A stretch of DNA of 64,000 bases from Vogesella sp. LIG4 (lineage in GTDB: Bacteria; Pseudomonadota; Gammaproteobacteria; Burkholderiales; Chromobacteriaceae): NCBI RefSeq assembly GCF_900090205.1, contig NZ_LT607802.1:347858-411857 (forward strand), written 5' to 3'. A program made the position numbers and the translations under genes. Of this stretch, positions 27,041 through 39,300 are shown in pieces; the stretch's first letter is position 1, and every line of letters begins with the position of its first letter. The notes under the pieces are model-generated. The model was not told the DNA's origin, did no database searches, and saw only the letters and a list, made by a program, of their open reading frames with translations.

Positions 27041-27586
27041 ATGGCACAGCATTTCTTGCGTTACGGCGACGAAAGCCTGGCGGTAGCCGGCAGCTTCCCG
27101 GAAACCGGCCAGATTCTGCCCAGCTTCATGCTGGTGGATGAACACCTGCGCGACGTATCGCTGGAGGCCTTTCTGGGGCGAACCAAGCTGGTGCTTACCC
27201 TGCTGTCGCTGGATGCGGAACAGGGCGGCCTGGCCTTGCTGCAGGAGCTGCGCCGCAAGCTGGAAGGCTGGTCGCTGCTGCAATTCATCGTCATCAGCGT
27301 CGACTCGCCCTTCAGCCTGCACCGCAGCCGCAAGGAACACGGCCTGCCCAATGTGGTGCTGCTGTCCACCCTGCGCGGCCGCGATTTTCACAAGCACTTC
27401 GGCGTACTGCTGCAGGACTACCCGCTGGCCGGCATGACCTGCCCGGCACTGTGGCTGGTGGACGATAACGACCGCATCCTGTACGCGCAGCGGCTGGACG
27501 ATGTCGACGACGATTTCGACCTGGCCCGCATCCGCAGCGCGCTGCTATCCACGCAGCAGGCCTTGCCCGGCAGCCAGCCGGCTTGA
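27041..27586 (+). CDS. Tpx-like thioredoxin-fold protein lacking peroxidatic cysteines
   Basis: A 181-residue protein that aligns with thiol peroxidase (Tpx): ISVDSPFSLHRSRKEHGLPN, VLLSTLRGRDFHKHFGV and LVDDNDRILYAQRLDD match the Tpx fold in order. The peroxidatic cysteine region of E. coli Tpx (SIDTGVC) reads SLDAEQG here, and the resolving cysteine (RFCGAEGL) is replaced in RSRKEHGL. The only cysteine is in GMTCPALW. It therefore probably is not a peroxidase and may bind a partner or have another redox role. GGAGA stands six bases before ATG 27041; the gene has its own terminator. Confidence 0.75.
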   Translation: MAQHFLRYGDESLAVAGSFPETGQILPSFMLVDEHLRDVSLEAFLGRTKLVLTLLSLDAEQGGLALLQELRRKLEGWSLLQFIVISVDSPFSLHRSRKEHGLPNVVLLSTLRGRDFHKHFGVLLQDYPLAGMTCPALWLVDDNDRILYAQRLDDVDDDFDLARIRSALLSTQQALPGSQPA

Positions 27587-27605
27587 GTGAGCCCTCGCCA
27601 GACGT

Positions 27606-27631
27606 AAAAAAGGCACCACAAGGTGCCTTTT
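27606..27631 (+). terminator. Terminator of the Tpx-like gene
   Basis: Stem AAAAGGCACC/GGTGCCTTTT (27608-27617 with 27622-27631), a 4-base loop; the T residues are within the 3' stem, so it could act on both strands. Confidence 0.8.
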
Positions 27632-27641
27632 GAGAATATCG

Positions 27642-27737
27642 ACAAAGCCCTTTCGCCTGGCGAAAGGGCTTTGTTATGTAAACGGGAAGGCTGCCGACTC
27701 AAGGACTTCGCTGGAGCGGCCCGGCTTGGCCGGGTCC
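27642..27737. repeat. Hairpin plus copy of the GGACCCGGC-type repeat
   Basis: A perfect 14-bp hairpin (27642-27655 with 27661-27674, loop CCTGG) is followed by a minus-strand copy of the GGACCCGGCCAAGCCGGGCC core (27718-27737). Downstream bases to 27765 extend the similarity to the element at 18148. Confidence 0.7.
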
Positions 27738-27773
27738 GGTAGAGTGGAAGCGAGGTACTTCGTCAGCAGCCTG

Positions 27774-27799
27774 AAAAAGGCACCGCAAGGTGCCTTTTT
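27774..27799 (-). terminator. Bidirectional terminator after gpsA
   Basis: Stem AAAAAGGCACC/GGTGCCTTTTT (27774-27784 with 27789-27799). It is almost a copy of the hairpin at 27606. On the minus strand it follows the gpsA stop by 18 bases. Confidence 0.85.
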
Positions 27800-27817
27800 C
27801 ATGTTGGCCGCAAGCTC

Positions 27818-28813
27818 TCAGCCGTGGCCGAATTCCGGCTTGGGCGTACGCCCGAGCAGGCTTTCCACCACGCTCTGCGGCGTGGCGTGGTGATACAGCA
27901 GCTCGCACACCGCAGCAGTGATCGGCATGTCCACCTGCAGCCGCTCGGCCATTTTCAGCACCTCGCGTGCGGTAGGCACGCCTTCGGCCACGTGGCCCAG
28001 CTCCTGCAGGATGGCCTCCAGCGACTTGCCCTCGGCCAGCTTGAGCCCCACCTGGCGGTTGCGCGACAGCGCACCGGTGCAGGTCAGGATCAGGTCGCCA
28101 ACGCCGGACAGGCCCTGCATGCTTTGCTGGCTGCCACCCAGCGCCATCGCCAGGCGGGTGATTTCCGCCAGGCCGCGGGTGATCAGTGCGGCGCGGGCAT
28201 TCATGCCGAAGCCCAGGCCGTCGGCCACGCCGGTGGCGATGGCCATGACGTTCTTCACCGCGCCGCCTACCTCCACACCCACCAGGTCGTCGTTGGCGTA
28301 GATGCGCAGCAGCGGGCTGTGCAGCTCGCGCGCGAAGTCGCGGGCAAAGGCGTAGTTTTCCGATGCCAGCGATACCGCCGCCGGCAGCCCCAGTGCCACT
28401 TCCTTGGCAAAGCTCGGCCCGGACAGCACGCCAATGGTTTTCAGCCGCGGAAACTCCTCGGCCACCACCTGGTGCGGCAGCAGGCTGGAGCCGGCCTCGA
28501 AACCCTTGCACGCCCACAGCAGCGGCGCATCCACCTTGAGACGCGCCAGCTCCTTCAGGGTTGGCCGCAAGCCGGCAATCGGTGTCACCACCAGTGCCAG
28601 CTCCACGCCCATCACCGCCTCGGACAGGTCGGCAGACAGGTGCAGGCGCTCCGGCAGCGGGCAATCCGGCAGGTAGCGGCGATTGAGGCGGTTGGCCTGC
28701 ATGTCCACCATCTGCGCCGCATCGCGGCCCCACAGCGTCACCTCATGCTGGCGGCTGAAGGCTATGGCCAGCGCGGTGCCCCAGGCACCGGCGCCGATAA
28801 CGGTTATTCGCAT
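27818..28813 (-). CDS. gpsA: NAD(P)H-dependent glycerol-3-phosphate dehydrogenase
   Basis: A 331-residue enzyme that makes sn-glycerol-3-phosphate for phospholipids. The N-terminal [14 protein letters not shown] nucleotide motif, [15 protein letters not shown], the catalytic Lys in [15 protein letters not shown] and the [11 protein letters not shown] motif are present. It follows secB and the SH3 protein on the same strand, a conserved grxC-secB-gpsA neighbourhood. A decamer copy lies inside at 28560. Confidence 0.97.
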   Translation of the reverse strand: MRITVIGAGAWGTALAIAFSRQHEVTLWGRDAAQMVDMQANRLNRRYLPDCPLPERLHLSADLSEAVMGVELALVVTPIAGLRPTLKELARLKVDAPLLWACKGFEAGSSLLPHQVVAEEFPRLKTIGVLSGPSFAKEVALGLPAAVSLASENYAFARDFARELHSPLLRIYANDDLVGVEVGGAVKNVMAIATGVADGLGFGMNARAALITRGLAEITRLAMALGGSQQSMQGLSGVGDLILTCTGALSRNRQVGLKLAEGKSLEAILQELGHVAEGVPTAREVLKMAERLQVDMPITAAVCELLYHHATPQSVVESLLGRTPKPEFGHG

Positions 28814-28817
28814 GCGC

Positions 28818-29261
28818 TTACAGCCCCCACAAGCCGCCGATCCTGGCGTAACCGGTCGTACCGTCGCGGTGTTTGACCTTTACCCAGCTGCTTTGCGGCT
28901 CGTCGGCCATGTCCAGCACCAGGTCCTTCTCGGCCCAGAACAGCACTTTGGACTTGTCGTCGGCCGCTTCACGTACCGGCAGGCGGTCGGCCACCACCAG
29001 CAGCGTGCGGCGGTTGGACAGCGCGGCGCCCGGAATCCAGGCGATGCCGCCGGTGGCGTCACGCACCCGCGACCAGTCCTTCTGCGTGGTCAGCACTTCC
29101 ACCGGGTAGTAGCGGCTGACAACGAACAGTTTCCTGGCGCTGAGGGTGGGACCATCGTACAGGGCAACGCCGGTTTCCTTCACCGAGCGGAACTCCAGCG
29201 CAAACGCCGTACCGGCCAGCGAGGCGAGTACGGCGGCAGCAACGAACAGATGTCGCTTCAT
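28818..29261 (-). CDS. Periplasmic SH3-domain protein
   Basis: A 147-residue protein with a signal peptide (residues 1-21, ending in TAFA) and two bacterial SH3-like segments (about 25-75 with [18 protein letters not shown], and about 88-140 with [15 protein letters not shown]). Such proteins often bind the cell wall, but no function is known for this one. It starts eight bases after the secB stop and ends four bases before gpsA, so the three are one operon. Confidence 0.82.
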   Translation of the reverse strand: MKRHLFVAAAVLASLAGTAFALEFRSVKETGVALYDGPTLSARKLFVVSRYYPVEVLTTQKDWSRVRDATGGIAWIPGAALSNRRTLLVVADRLPVREAADDKSKVLFWAEKDLVLDMADEPQSSWVKVKHRDGTTGYARIGGLWGL

Positions 29262-29269
29262 GGTTGAGA

Positions 29270-29722
29270 TCAGGCGGTGCCGGCTTCAGCCAGGGAGGCG
29301 CGCTGTTGCAGGTACAGGGCTTCGAAGTTGATCGGGCTGAGCAGCACCGGCGGGAAGCCGGCGCGGCCTACCAGGTTGGATACCGCTTCGCGCGCGTACG
29401 GGAACAGGATGTTCGGGCAGGCCACGCCCAGGATCGGGTCGATGTCTTCTGCCGGAATGTTGCGGATCTGGAAGATGCCGGCCTGGGTCACTTCGCACAG
29501 GAACATGACCTTGTCGGCCAGCTTGGCGGTAACGGTGATGGTGATGCCGGATTCGAAGATGCCCTCGTCCAGCTGCTGACCGCTGTTGGCCAGCTGCATG
29601 TCGATTTCCGGCTGTTCCTGTTCCAGGAAGATCTGCGGTGCGTGCGGCACTTCGAAGGACAGGTCCTTCACGTAGATTTTTTCAATGGAGAAAACCGGTT
29701 CCAGCTGTTGTTGCTCGCTCAT
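29270..29722 (-). CDS. secB: Protein-export chaperone SecB
   Basis: A 150-residue tetrameric chaperone that keeps preproteins unfolded and hands them to Sec[20 protein letters not shown] at the N-terminus, [10 protein letters not shown] and [20 protein letters not shown] are family signatures. It lies between grxC and the SH3 protein on the same strand. Confidence 0.97.
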   Translation of the reverse strand: MSEQQQLEPVFSIEKIYVKDLSFEVPHAPQIFLEQEQPEIDMQLANSGQQLDEGIFESGITITVTAKLADKVMFLCEVTQAGIFQIRNIPAEDIDPILGVACPNILFPYAREAVSNLVGRAGFPPVLLSPINFEALYLQQRASLAEAGTA

Positions 29723-29845
29723 ATTGTGCTATCTCGAAGGCACCGGGCAGGTGCGGGGTTGAAGTCGCTGCCATCTGGCCGGGCAAAAGTCCGGCCGGGT
29801 GGCTTGGCATGCATCATCGCATGAAAAAATGTCAGTCGCGACCGG

Positions 29846-30103
29846 TCAGCTTGCCAGCAGCGGTTCCAGCTTGCCGGCGACATTCAGCGCCACCAGGTCG
29901 TCGCAGCCGCCGACATGGGTTTCGCCGATGAAGATCTGCGGCACGGTACGGCGGCCGGTGATGCTCATCATCTTGTCGCGCTCGACCGGGTCCAGGTCGA
30001 TGCGGATCTCCTTGATACTGGTCACGCCCTTGCTGGACAGCAGTTGCTTGGCGCGGATGCAGTAGGGGCATACCGCGGTGGTATACATGGTGACGGGTTG
30101 CAT
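29846..30103 (-). CDS. grxC: Glutaredoxin 3
   Basis: An 85-residue dithiol glutaredoxin. The active site CPYC is at residues 12-15; TVPQIFIGETHVGGCDDL forms the glutathione-binding part. ATG 30103 with AGGA in front was preferred to a longer frame. It reduces protein and ribonucleotide-reductase disulfides with glutathione. The pairing with secB is conserved in proteobacteria. Confidence 0.95.
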   Translation of the reverse strand: MQPVTMYTTAVCPYCIRAKQLLSSKGVTSIKEIRIDLDPVERDKMMSITGRRTVPQIFIGETHVGGCDDLVALNVAGKLEPLLAS

Positions 30104-30131
30104 ACTGGGTTCCTGCAGAAAAGTGGTCCGA

Positions 30132-31525
30132 TTATAAGCCCGCAGCCGCGCTTGCGGCCAACCTTGCCTGATAGCGCGCCACCAGCGCCGCCACCGCGGC
30201 ATCCAGTTGTGGCGTCAGCTTGTCGGCGCGCGGCGAATTGACGATGGCGACCAGCACCAGCCGCTGCCCGGAGGGCGCCTGCCAGTAGCCGGCCAGCGCA
30301 CGCACATTGTCCAGCGAGCCGGTTTTCAGCCGCAGGCTGCCGCCTACGTCGCCCAGCCGCTTCTTCAGCGTGCCGTCCTCGCCGGCCAGCGGCAGGCTGG
30401 CCGCCAGCTCCGGCCCGTAGGGGCCACGCAGCGCATCGCGCAGCACCTCGCCCAGCAGCTGCGCGCTCACCCGCTCGCGCCGCGACAGGCCGGCGCCGTT
30501 TTCCAGCAGCAGCGGCTGCTGCGGCAGGGCATGCTCGACCAGCAGGCTGCGCAGCTGGCGCTCGCCGTCGGCAAAGGTGTTGCCGCTGGCCGGGTATTGC
30601 GCCCCCAGCGTCAGCAGCACGCTGCGCGCCATGGTGTTGTTGCTGTACTTGTTCATGTCCACCAGCACGCCGGCCAGGGTGTCGGCGGAATCCTGCCGCA
30701 GCAGGCTGCGCGCGCCAGCCGGGGTGGTGGCCAGCGCCAGACCACGCGGGCCGCTACCGCCCAGCTGCTGCCACAGCGCGGCAAACGCCTGCTGCGCAAA
30801 CTCGTTGCTGTCCAGCAGGTTCACATAGTTGGCCGCACCGTCGCAGGCCGGCGGCAGGCTGCCGCTGACACCGAGCCGCGCGCCCTGCTGTACCACTTTC
30901 ACGTAGCGGCGCACATCGCCGCAGCTGCTGCCATTGCCGGCGGCCGCCTGCAGGCGGCTGTCCACGCTGACGCCCGGCAGCGGCGGGTCGAGCAGTGCCT
31001 GCGGCTGACCGTTGTCGAAGTAGTAACGCAGCCAGGCCACTTTCAGGTTCAGCTGGTGGGTATGCGGCGCCACGGTGAACACCCGGTCGGCATCGCCTCC
31101 GAAGCCGTCCGCCGCGCCCAGGCCCTGCCAGGCGCTCTGGTCCAGCACCAGCCGGCCGGCGATGTCGCGCACGCCGCGCAGCCGCAGCTGGCGCAGCATC
31201 TCGGTAAGGCGCGCACTGTCCAGCCGCGGGTCGCCACGGCCCAGCCAGTACAGATCGCCCTGCAGCACACCATTCTGCAGCGGCGCGCTGCTGCGGAATT
31301 CGGTCTGCCAGCGGAAGTTGGGGCCCAGCCGGTTCAGCGCCGCCCAGCTGGTAAGCAGCTTCATGGTTGAGGCCGGGTTTACCGCCTGCTCGGCGCGATG
31401 CGCTTCGAACACGCCGCCTTCCACCGGCGCCGCCCACAGCGCGATCTCGTCATCGTTGAATCCGGCCGGCGCCGCCGCATACAAGGGTGCAGCCACCACG
31501 GCCAGCAACAGCAAAAGTCGTTTCA

Positions 31526-31526
<1 letters not shown>
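30132..31526 (-). CDS. dacB: D-alanyl-D-alanine carboxypeptidase/endopeptidase (PBP4, DacB)
   Basis: A 464-residue periplasmic penicillin-binding protein (S13 family). It has a signal peptide (about 1-18), the catalytic SxxK motif in PASTMK, the SxN motif in YSNNTM and the KTG motif in LKTGSLDN. It trims or cleaves peptidoglycan cross-links. ATG 31526 overlaps the priA stop (ATGA); a GTG at 31529 is the alternative start. Decamer copies lie at 30153 and 30828. Confidence 0.94.
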
Positions 31527-33709
<2,183 letters not shown>

Positions 33710-33748
33710 CCGGGCGCCAAGCCAGCACTGGCGCGGCTTGGCGCAATC

Positions 33749-33949
33749 TGTGCACAAATGCTGTGGATAACTTTGTGCACAAGCTGTATGCAAACTGGCA
33801 AAAAGCGCATCGGCGCGGCTTTGCCGTTAGATTGCACAAAAATTAATCTGAAAAATAAATCTTTAAAAATCAGCAGTTTAGATTTATGCACATTTTTCTG
33901 GCAGCACGGCTTGACAGCCTGCGGCTTTGCCCGATTTTGGTGTGCATAA
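33749..33949. other. A+T-rich region with a cluster of DnaA boxes
   Basis: Three matches to TTATNCACA: TGTGGATAA (33762-33770, minus), TTATGCACA (33884-33892, plus) and TGTGCATAA (33941-33949, minus). Two TGTGCACAA near-boxes (33749-33757 and 33774-33782) flank the first, 3-4 bases away. Between them, 33835-33900 is strongly A+T rich, unlike the rest of the window. It is upstream of priA and beyond the hemE terminator. It could be an origin, a DnaA-titration site or a control region of priA. Confidence 0.55.
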
Positions 33950-34010
33950 CTGCAAGATCAACTGCCCGGCGCACTGTCAAGCCCTGTTGATCAAGACTGA
34001 CAAGCGGCAA

Positions 34011-34039
34011 ACAAAACGGCCACCCGCTACGAGTGGCCG
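34011..34039 (-). terminator. Terminator downstream of hemE
   Basis: On the minus strand, stem CGGCCAC/GTGGCCG (34017-34023 with 34033-34039) followed by TTTTG. The Correia-like element lies between it and the hemE stop. Confidence 0.75.
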
Positions 34040-34060
34040 CGCTGTACTACAACCGCTGCC

Positions 34061-34202
34061 AGAACCTGTTTACGGTCTCGCGAGCTAGAGCGAGACAAGG
34101 CGAAAACGGCTGAGGAAGCGGAGTTTACAAATAGTAAATGAGCATTCCGAAGCCGTTTTTAACGCCGTATCGCCGACGCGCAGCAGATCGAAAGCAGGTT
34201 CT
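34061..34202. repeat. Correia-like inverted-repeat element B
   Basis: A 142-bp element with terminal repeats AGAACCTG and its complement, ending on the hemE stop codon. Inside are GTCTCGCGAG, GAGACAAGGCG, a central TTTACAAATAGTAAA hairpin and a long AAACGGC/GCCGTTT pairing. Its interior is about 90% identical to the complement of element C (60887-61008). It shares AGAACC ends and GAGACAAGGCG with element A. Confidence 0.8.
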
Positions 34203-35263
34203 TATACGTGGTATTGGCGCGACAGCTTGTGCACCGCTGCCACCAGTGCGGCGGCATGCTCCGGGTTGGCGTGCTGCGAAATGCCATGACCCAGGTTGAA
34301 CACGTGGCCGGAGCCCTGGCCATAGGAAGCCAGGATGCGGCCAGCCTCGGCCTCGATTGCCGCCGGGCTGCCGAACAGCGCATTGGGGTCGAAGTTGCCC
34401 TGCAGCGCCACCTTGTCACCCACGCGGGCGCGCGCCAGGCCGATGTCGGTGGTCCAGTCCAGGCCCACGCAGTCGGCGCCGATGGCGGCGATGTCTTCCA
34501 GCCACTGGCCGCCGTTCTTGGTGAACACGATCACCGGCACGCGGCGGCCGTCGGCTTCGCGCTTGAGGCCGGCGATGATGCGCTGCATGTAGGCCAGCGA
34601 GAATTCCTTGTACGCGGCATGGCTGAGCGCACCACCCCAGGTATCGAAAATCTGCACCGCCTGCGCGCCGGCATCGATTTGCGCGTTCAGGTAGGCGGTC
34701 ACCGACTGGGCGGTTACGTCCAGGATGCGGTGCAGCAGGTCCGGGCGGCTGTACAGCATGCCCTTGATGTGGCGGAAGTCATCCGAGCCGCCGCCTTCCA
34801 CCATGTAGCAGGCCAGGGTGAACGGGCTGCCGGAGAAGCCGATCAGCGGCACGCGGCCGTTCAGCGCCTTGCGGATGCTGCTCACTGCGTCGAACACGTA
34901 CTGCAGCTTTTCCAGCGGCGCCGGCTGCAGCGCCAGCACTGCGGATTCCTCGCGCAGCGTGCGCTGGAACTTGGGGCCCTCGCCTTCGGCGAAGTACAGG
35001 CCTAGGCCCATGGCGTCCGGCACGGTGAGGATGTCGGAGAACAGGATCGCCGCGTCCAGCGGGAAGCGCTCCAGCGGCTGCAGGGTGACTTCGGTGGCGA
35101 AATCCGGGCTGGTGCACAGGCCCATGAAGCTGCCGGCGCGCGCACGGGTGGCGCGGTATTCCGGCAGGTAACGGCCGGCCTGGCGCATCATCCAGATCGG
35201 GGTGTAGTCAACCGGCTGCTTGAGCAGCGCGCGCAGGAAGGTATCGTTCTGAAGCGTGGTCAT
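34202..35263 (-). CDS. hemE: Uroporphyrinogen decarboxylase
   Basis: A 353-residue haem-pathway enzyme that decarboxylates uroporphyrinogen III to coproporphyrinogen III. The N-terminal [16 protein letters not shown] signature, [25 protein letters not shown] and the C-terminal FNLGHGI are all present. The TAA stop is formed exactly at the border of element B. The length matches the family, so the insertion did not remove coding sequence. A decamer lies in its leader at 35284. Confidence 0.97.
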   Translation of the reverse strand: MTTLQNDTFLRALLKQPVDYTPIWMMRQAGRYLPEYRATRARAGSFMGLCTSPDFATEVTLQPLERFPLDAAILFSDILTVPDAMGLGLYFAEGEGPKFQRTLREESAVLALQPAPLEKLQYVFDAVSSIRKALNGRVPLIGFSGSPFTLACYMVEGGGSDDFRHIKGMLYSRPDLLHRILDVTAQSVTAYLNAQIDAGAQAVQIFDTWGGALSHAAYKEFSLAYMQRIIAGLKREADGRRVPVIVFTKNGGQWLEDIAAIGADCVGLDWTTDIGLARARVGDKVALQGNFDPNALFGSPAAIEAEAGRILASYGQGSGHVFNLGHGISQHANPEHAAALVAAVHKLSRQYHV

Positions 35264-35432
35264 GGCGGCGTTTCGGCAAAAAGGTTGGCCGCATTATACC
35301 CTGCGCCCGGAGTGCTGCCTTGATGTAGCCACAACAGCCGCACATTTTTGTGGCGCATATCTATGACGAGTGCCTTGAGAGCGACCATGCCATGTGCTTG
35401 ACTGCAGCTATCCCCCACAGCAAGGAAGCATC

Positions 35433-36251
35433 ATGAACGAGATCAACCTCTCCCACTGGCAGCAGGTCGCCACCGACTACGCCTTCAGCGTCGGCTCCAC
35501 CCTGCTGGCGGCGCTGGCGTTCTGGATCGTCGGCCGCTGGCTGATAGACAAGGTCGCGCTGCTGCTCCAGCGCACGCTGGAACGCCAGCACGTGGACGCC
35601 ACCATCATGCGCTACCTGGGCACCACCATCACGGTAACGCTGAACGTGATGCTGGTGATCGGCATCCTCGGCTACTTCGGCATCCAGACCACCACCTTCG
35701 CCGCGCTGTTCGCCGCCGCCGGCGTGGCCATCGGCATGGCCTGGTCCGGCCTGCTTTCCAACTTCGCCGCCGGGGTGTTCCTGATCGTGCTGCGGCCGAT
35801 GAAGGTGGGCGATTTCGTCACCGCCGCCGGCATTACCGGTACGGTGAAGGAAATCGGCCTGTTCACCACCACCATCAACACGCCGGACAATGTGCTGACC
35901 ATGGTGGGCAACGGCAAGATCATGGGCGACACCATCCAGAACTTCAGCAGCAACCCGTTCCGCCGCGTGGAGCTGAAGGCGCAACTGTCCGGCGCAGCCG
36001 ACGCCCCCGCCGCCATGGCGCAGCTGCGCCAGCGACTGGCAGGCATTCCCAATGTGCTGGCCGACCCGGCGGTGGAAGTGGAGATTCTGGAGTTCAACCT
36101 GGTGGGGCCGGTGCTGGCCGTACGGCCGTTCTGCCATAACGACCACTACTGGCAGGTGTACTTCGACAGCAACAAGCTGATCCGCGACACCCTGGGCGGT
36201 GATGCCTTCCCGGCGCCGATGCCGGCGCAGGTGGTGTACGTGAAGCAGTAA
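35433..36251 (+). CDS. Small-conductance mechanosensitive channel (MscS family)
   Basis: A 272-residue channel protein with three N-terminal helices (about 25-45, 65-85 and the pore helix with ALFAAAGVAIGMAWSGLLSN) and the beta/C-terminal cytoplasmic cage (RPMKVGDFVTAAGITGTVKE). It opens on membrane tension during hypo-osmotic shock. ATG 35433 with AAGGAAG five bases upstream was chosen over the longer frame from 35394. It is a single-gene unit, convergent with the RND operon. Confidence 0.92.
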   Translation: MNEINLSHWQQVATDYAFSVGSTLLAALAFWIVGRWLIDKVALLLQRTLERQHVDATIMRYLGTTITVTLNVMLVIGILGYFGIQTTTFAALFAAAGVAIGMAWSGLLSNFAAGVFLIVLRPMKVGDFVTAAGITGTVKEIGLFTTTINTPDNVLTMVGNGKIMGDTIQNFSSNPFRRVELKAQLSGAADAPAAMAQLRQRLAGIPNVLADPAVEVEILEFNLVGPVLAVRPFCHNDHYWQVYFDSNKLIRDTLGGDAFPAPMPAQVVYVKQ

Positions 36252-36292
36252 GGTTGGCCGCATGGGCTGGCGACAGCCGGCCCGGCAAAGTA

Positions 36293-36320
36293 CAAGGCCG
36301 CTGCTTATGCAGCGGCCTTG
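36293..36320. terminator. Hairpin between mscS-type and RND genes
   Basis: A perfect 12-bp stem (36293-36304 with 36309-36320), loop TTAT, between convergent genes; only short T stretches follow. Confidence 0.6.
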
Positions 36321-36340
36321 TGCTTTCATGCGGCAGCAAC

Positions 36341-39300
36341 TCAGTGCGGCGAGGCCACCGTCTGGCCGCTAAGCCGCGCCAGCAGGCGGCGGATGCGCAC
36401 GCGCAGGCCGTCCAGATAGGTGTACACCACCGGCAGCACGATCAGCGTCAGCACGGTGGACGTCACCATGCCGCCGATGATGGCATGCGCCATCGGCCGT
36501 TGCGTCTCCGAGCCGGCACCGCTGGCCAGCGCCAGCGGCAGCATGCCGAAGATCATCGCCAGGCTGGTCATCATGATGGGGCGCAGCCGCACGCGGCCGG
36601 CCTCCACAATGGCCTCCTCGCGCGCCATGCCCTCACGCCGGCTGTGGTTGATGAAGTCCACCAGCAGAATGCCGTTCTTGGACGCCAGCCCCATCAGCAT
36701 GATGATGCCGATCACCGAGAACATGTTCAGCGTGGAGCCGAACAGCAGCAAGGCCACGAACACGCCGACAAAGGACAACGGCAGCGCCACCATGATGGTG
36801 ACCGGCAGGGTGAAGCTGCGGAACTGCGCCGCCAGGATCAGGTAGATGAACACCACGCCCATCGCCAGCGCCTGCACTGCGTAGCCCAGCGACTCCTGCA
36901 TGTCGCGCCGCTCGCCCTCCTGCGCCAGCAGCACGCCCTGCGGCAACTGTGCCGTCTTGAGCATGCGGTCGATGTCGGCGTACACCTCGGTGGCGCCACG
37001 GCCGCTGATGTTGGCGGTAAGGGTGATCTCGCGCATCAGGTCGGTGCGGTCTATCTGCCGCGGGCTGCTGCCCGGCAGCATGCTGGCCACCTGCGACAGC
37101 GGCACCATCTGCGCCTCGCCGCTGTCGGCGCGCTTGCCCGGCACCGTCAGCACATCCAGCAGCTCCGCCACCCGCGCATCGCGCGGCACCTGCAGCCGCA
37201 CATCGTAGTTTTCACCGTCCGGCGCCTCCCACTGCGTCAGCGTGCTGCCGCCCAGCAATGCCGATACGGTAGAGCCTACCCGCGCCAGATCCACCCCCAG
37301 AGTGGAGGCGGCCTCGCGCTTCACCTGCAGATTCAGCGCCGGGTCGGCGTCGTTGAGGCTGGACTGCACATCGGTCACGCCGTGAATCGCCCGCAGCCGC
37401 GCCATGATGTCGCCGCTGGCGCGCTCCAGCGCTGCCAGATCGCTGCCGCGTATGCCCAGGTGCACCGGTTTGCCCGGCGAGCCCTGCTTGCCGGTTTCCT
37501 CCACCGAATCCAGCTCGATGCCGGCCACCTGCTGTGCGGCCAACCTTGCCGCCGCCATCAGCTGGAACAGATCGCGCGCCCGCTGCCGCTTGTCGCCCAC
37601 GTTCACGGTGATGTTGGCCTGGTTGCGCCCGGCGCCGAAGCTGCCGCCACCGATCTTGCTATCGATGGTCTGCACCTCCGGCAGGCTGCGCAGGCGGGCC
37701 TCCACTTCGCGCGCCTTCAGCTCGGTGTACTCCAGCGAGGAGCCGGCGGCGGTCTTGAGGCTGAGGCGGAATTCGCCCTTGTCGGCGCGCGGCAGGAACT
37801 CGCCGCCCACCAGCGGCACCAGCAGGAAGCTGCCCACCGTCAGCGCCAGCGCAGCGGCCAGCACCGTCTTGCGATGCGCCAGCGCCCAGCGGATCACCGC
37901 CACATAGCCGGCGGCCATGCGGTCCAGCGAGGTTTCGAACCAGTCCAGCAGCCGCCCCACCGGCCCGCGGTGGCGGTCGCCGTGGTGATGCGGGTCGTGC
38001 CAGATCGACGACAGCATCGGGTCCAGCGTGAACGACACGAACAGCGAGATCAGCACCGCCACCGTCACCGCCAGGCCGAACTGGTGGAAGAATTTGCCGA
38101 TGATGCCGCCCATGAAGCCCACCGGCAGGAACACTGCCACGATGGTGAGCGTGGTGGCCAGCACCGCCAGGCCTATCTCGTTGGTGCCGTCCAGCGCCGC
38201 CTGGAAGTGGCCCTTGCCGAGGTTGGCGTGGCGCACGATGTTCTCGCGCACCACGATGGCGTCGTCGATCAGCAGGCCCACCGACAGCGACAGCGCCATC
38301 AGCGTCATCAGGTTGAGGGTGAAGCCCAGCGCCTGCAGCGCGAACAGCGTGCCTATCATCGAGATCGGCAGCGTCAGGCCGGTAATCACCGTACTGCGCC
38401 AGCTGCCCAGGAACAGGAACACGATCAGCACGGTGAGCAGCGCGCCCTCGCCCAGCGTTTTCTGCACCTCGTGCAGCGAGTTCTTCACTTCCTGCGACTT
38501 GTCGTAGGTGAGCTTGAACACGGTGCCCGGCGGCGCCTGTGTGCGGTAGTCGTCGAGGATGCGCTTCACGCCGTCGGCCACCTGCACCACGTTGGCACCG
38601 CGTGCGGCACGGATGTCGATGCCGATGCCCGGCTTGCCGTCTATCAGCGTCAGGCTGCTCTTTTCCGCCTCGGTATCGCGCACATTGGCCACGTCGGCCA
38701 GGCGGATGTCGCTGCCGCCGCGGCTGGCCACCACCAGCGCGGCAAAGTCGTCCACCGTCTTGAGCTTGCCGGCCACGCGCACCGCCAGCTCGTTGCGCTG
38801 GGTGGTGACCTGCCCGGCCGGGTAGTCACGGTTGGCCGCAGTCACCACGTCGGACACCTCGGCCACCGACAGGCCCAGCGCCTCCAGCCGGTAGGGGTCG
38901 ATATCGATGTGGATCTCGCGGCGGCTCTCGCCCACCAGCTTCACCTCGCCCACGCCGGACACGGTCTGCAGCCGCTTCTTCAGGATGTTGTCCACCCAGC
39001 TGGTCAGCTCGCGCTGGCTGCTGTCCTGCGAGCTGAGGGTGTAGGACATCAGCGCTTCGTCATTGGGGTTCATCTGCGAGATGGTGGGCGTGTTCACCTC
39101 GCGCCGCAGCCGTCCCTGCACCGCACCCACCTTGTCGCGCACTTCCTGCAGCCCCTCGGCGGCATCGGCCGACAGTTCGAACTCCACCACCACGGTGGAG
39201 CTGCCCTCGAAGGAATAGGAGCGGATGTGCTTGACGCCGCTGATGGTGTTCACCGCCTCTTCGATCGGGCGGGTGACATCGCTTTCCACTACCTCCGGCG

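Noticed and set aside
33749..33949. Calling this region the chromosomal origin
   Set aside because: The box cluster is real, but dnaA, dnaN and the usual origin neighbours are absent and no clear strand switch of genes is seen. It is kept only as a candidate.
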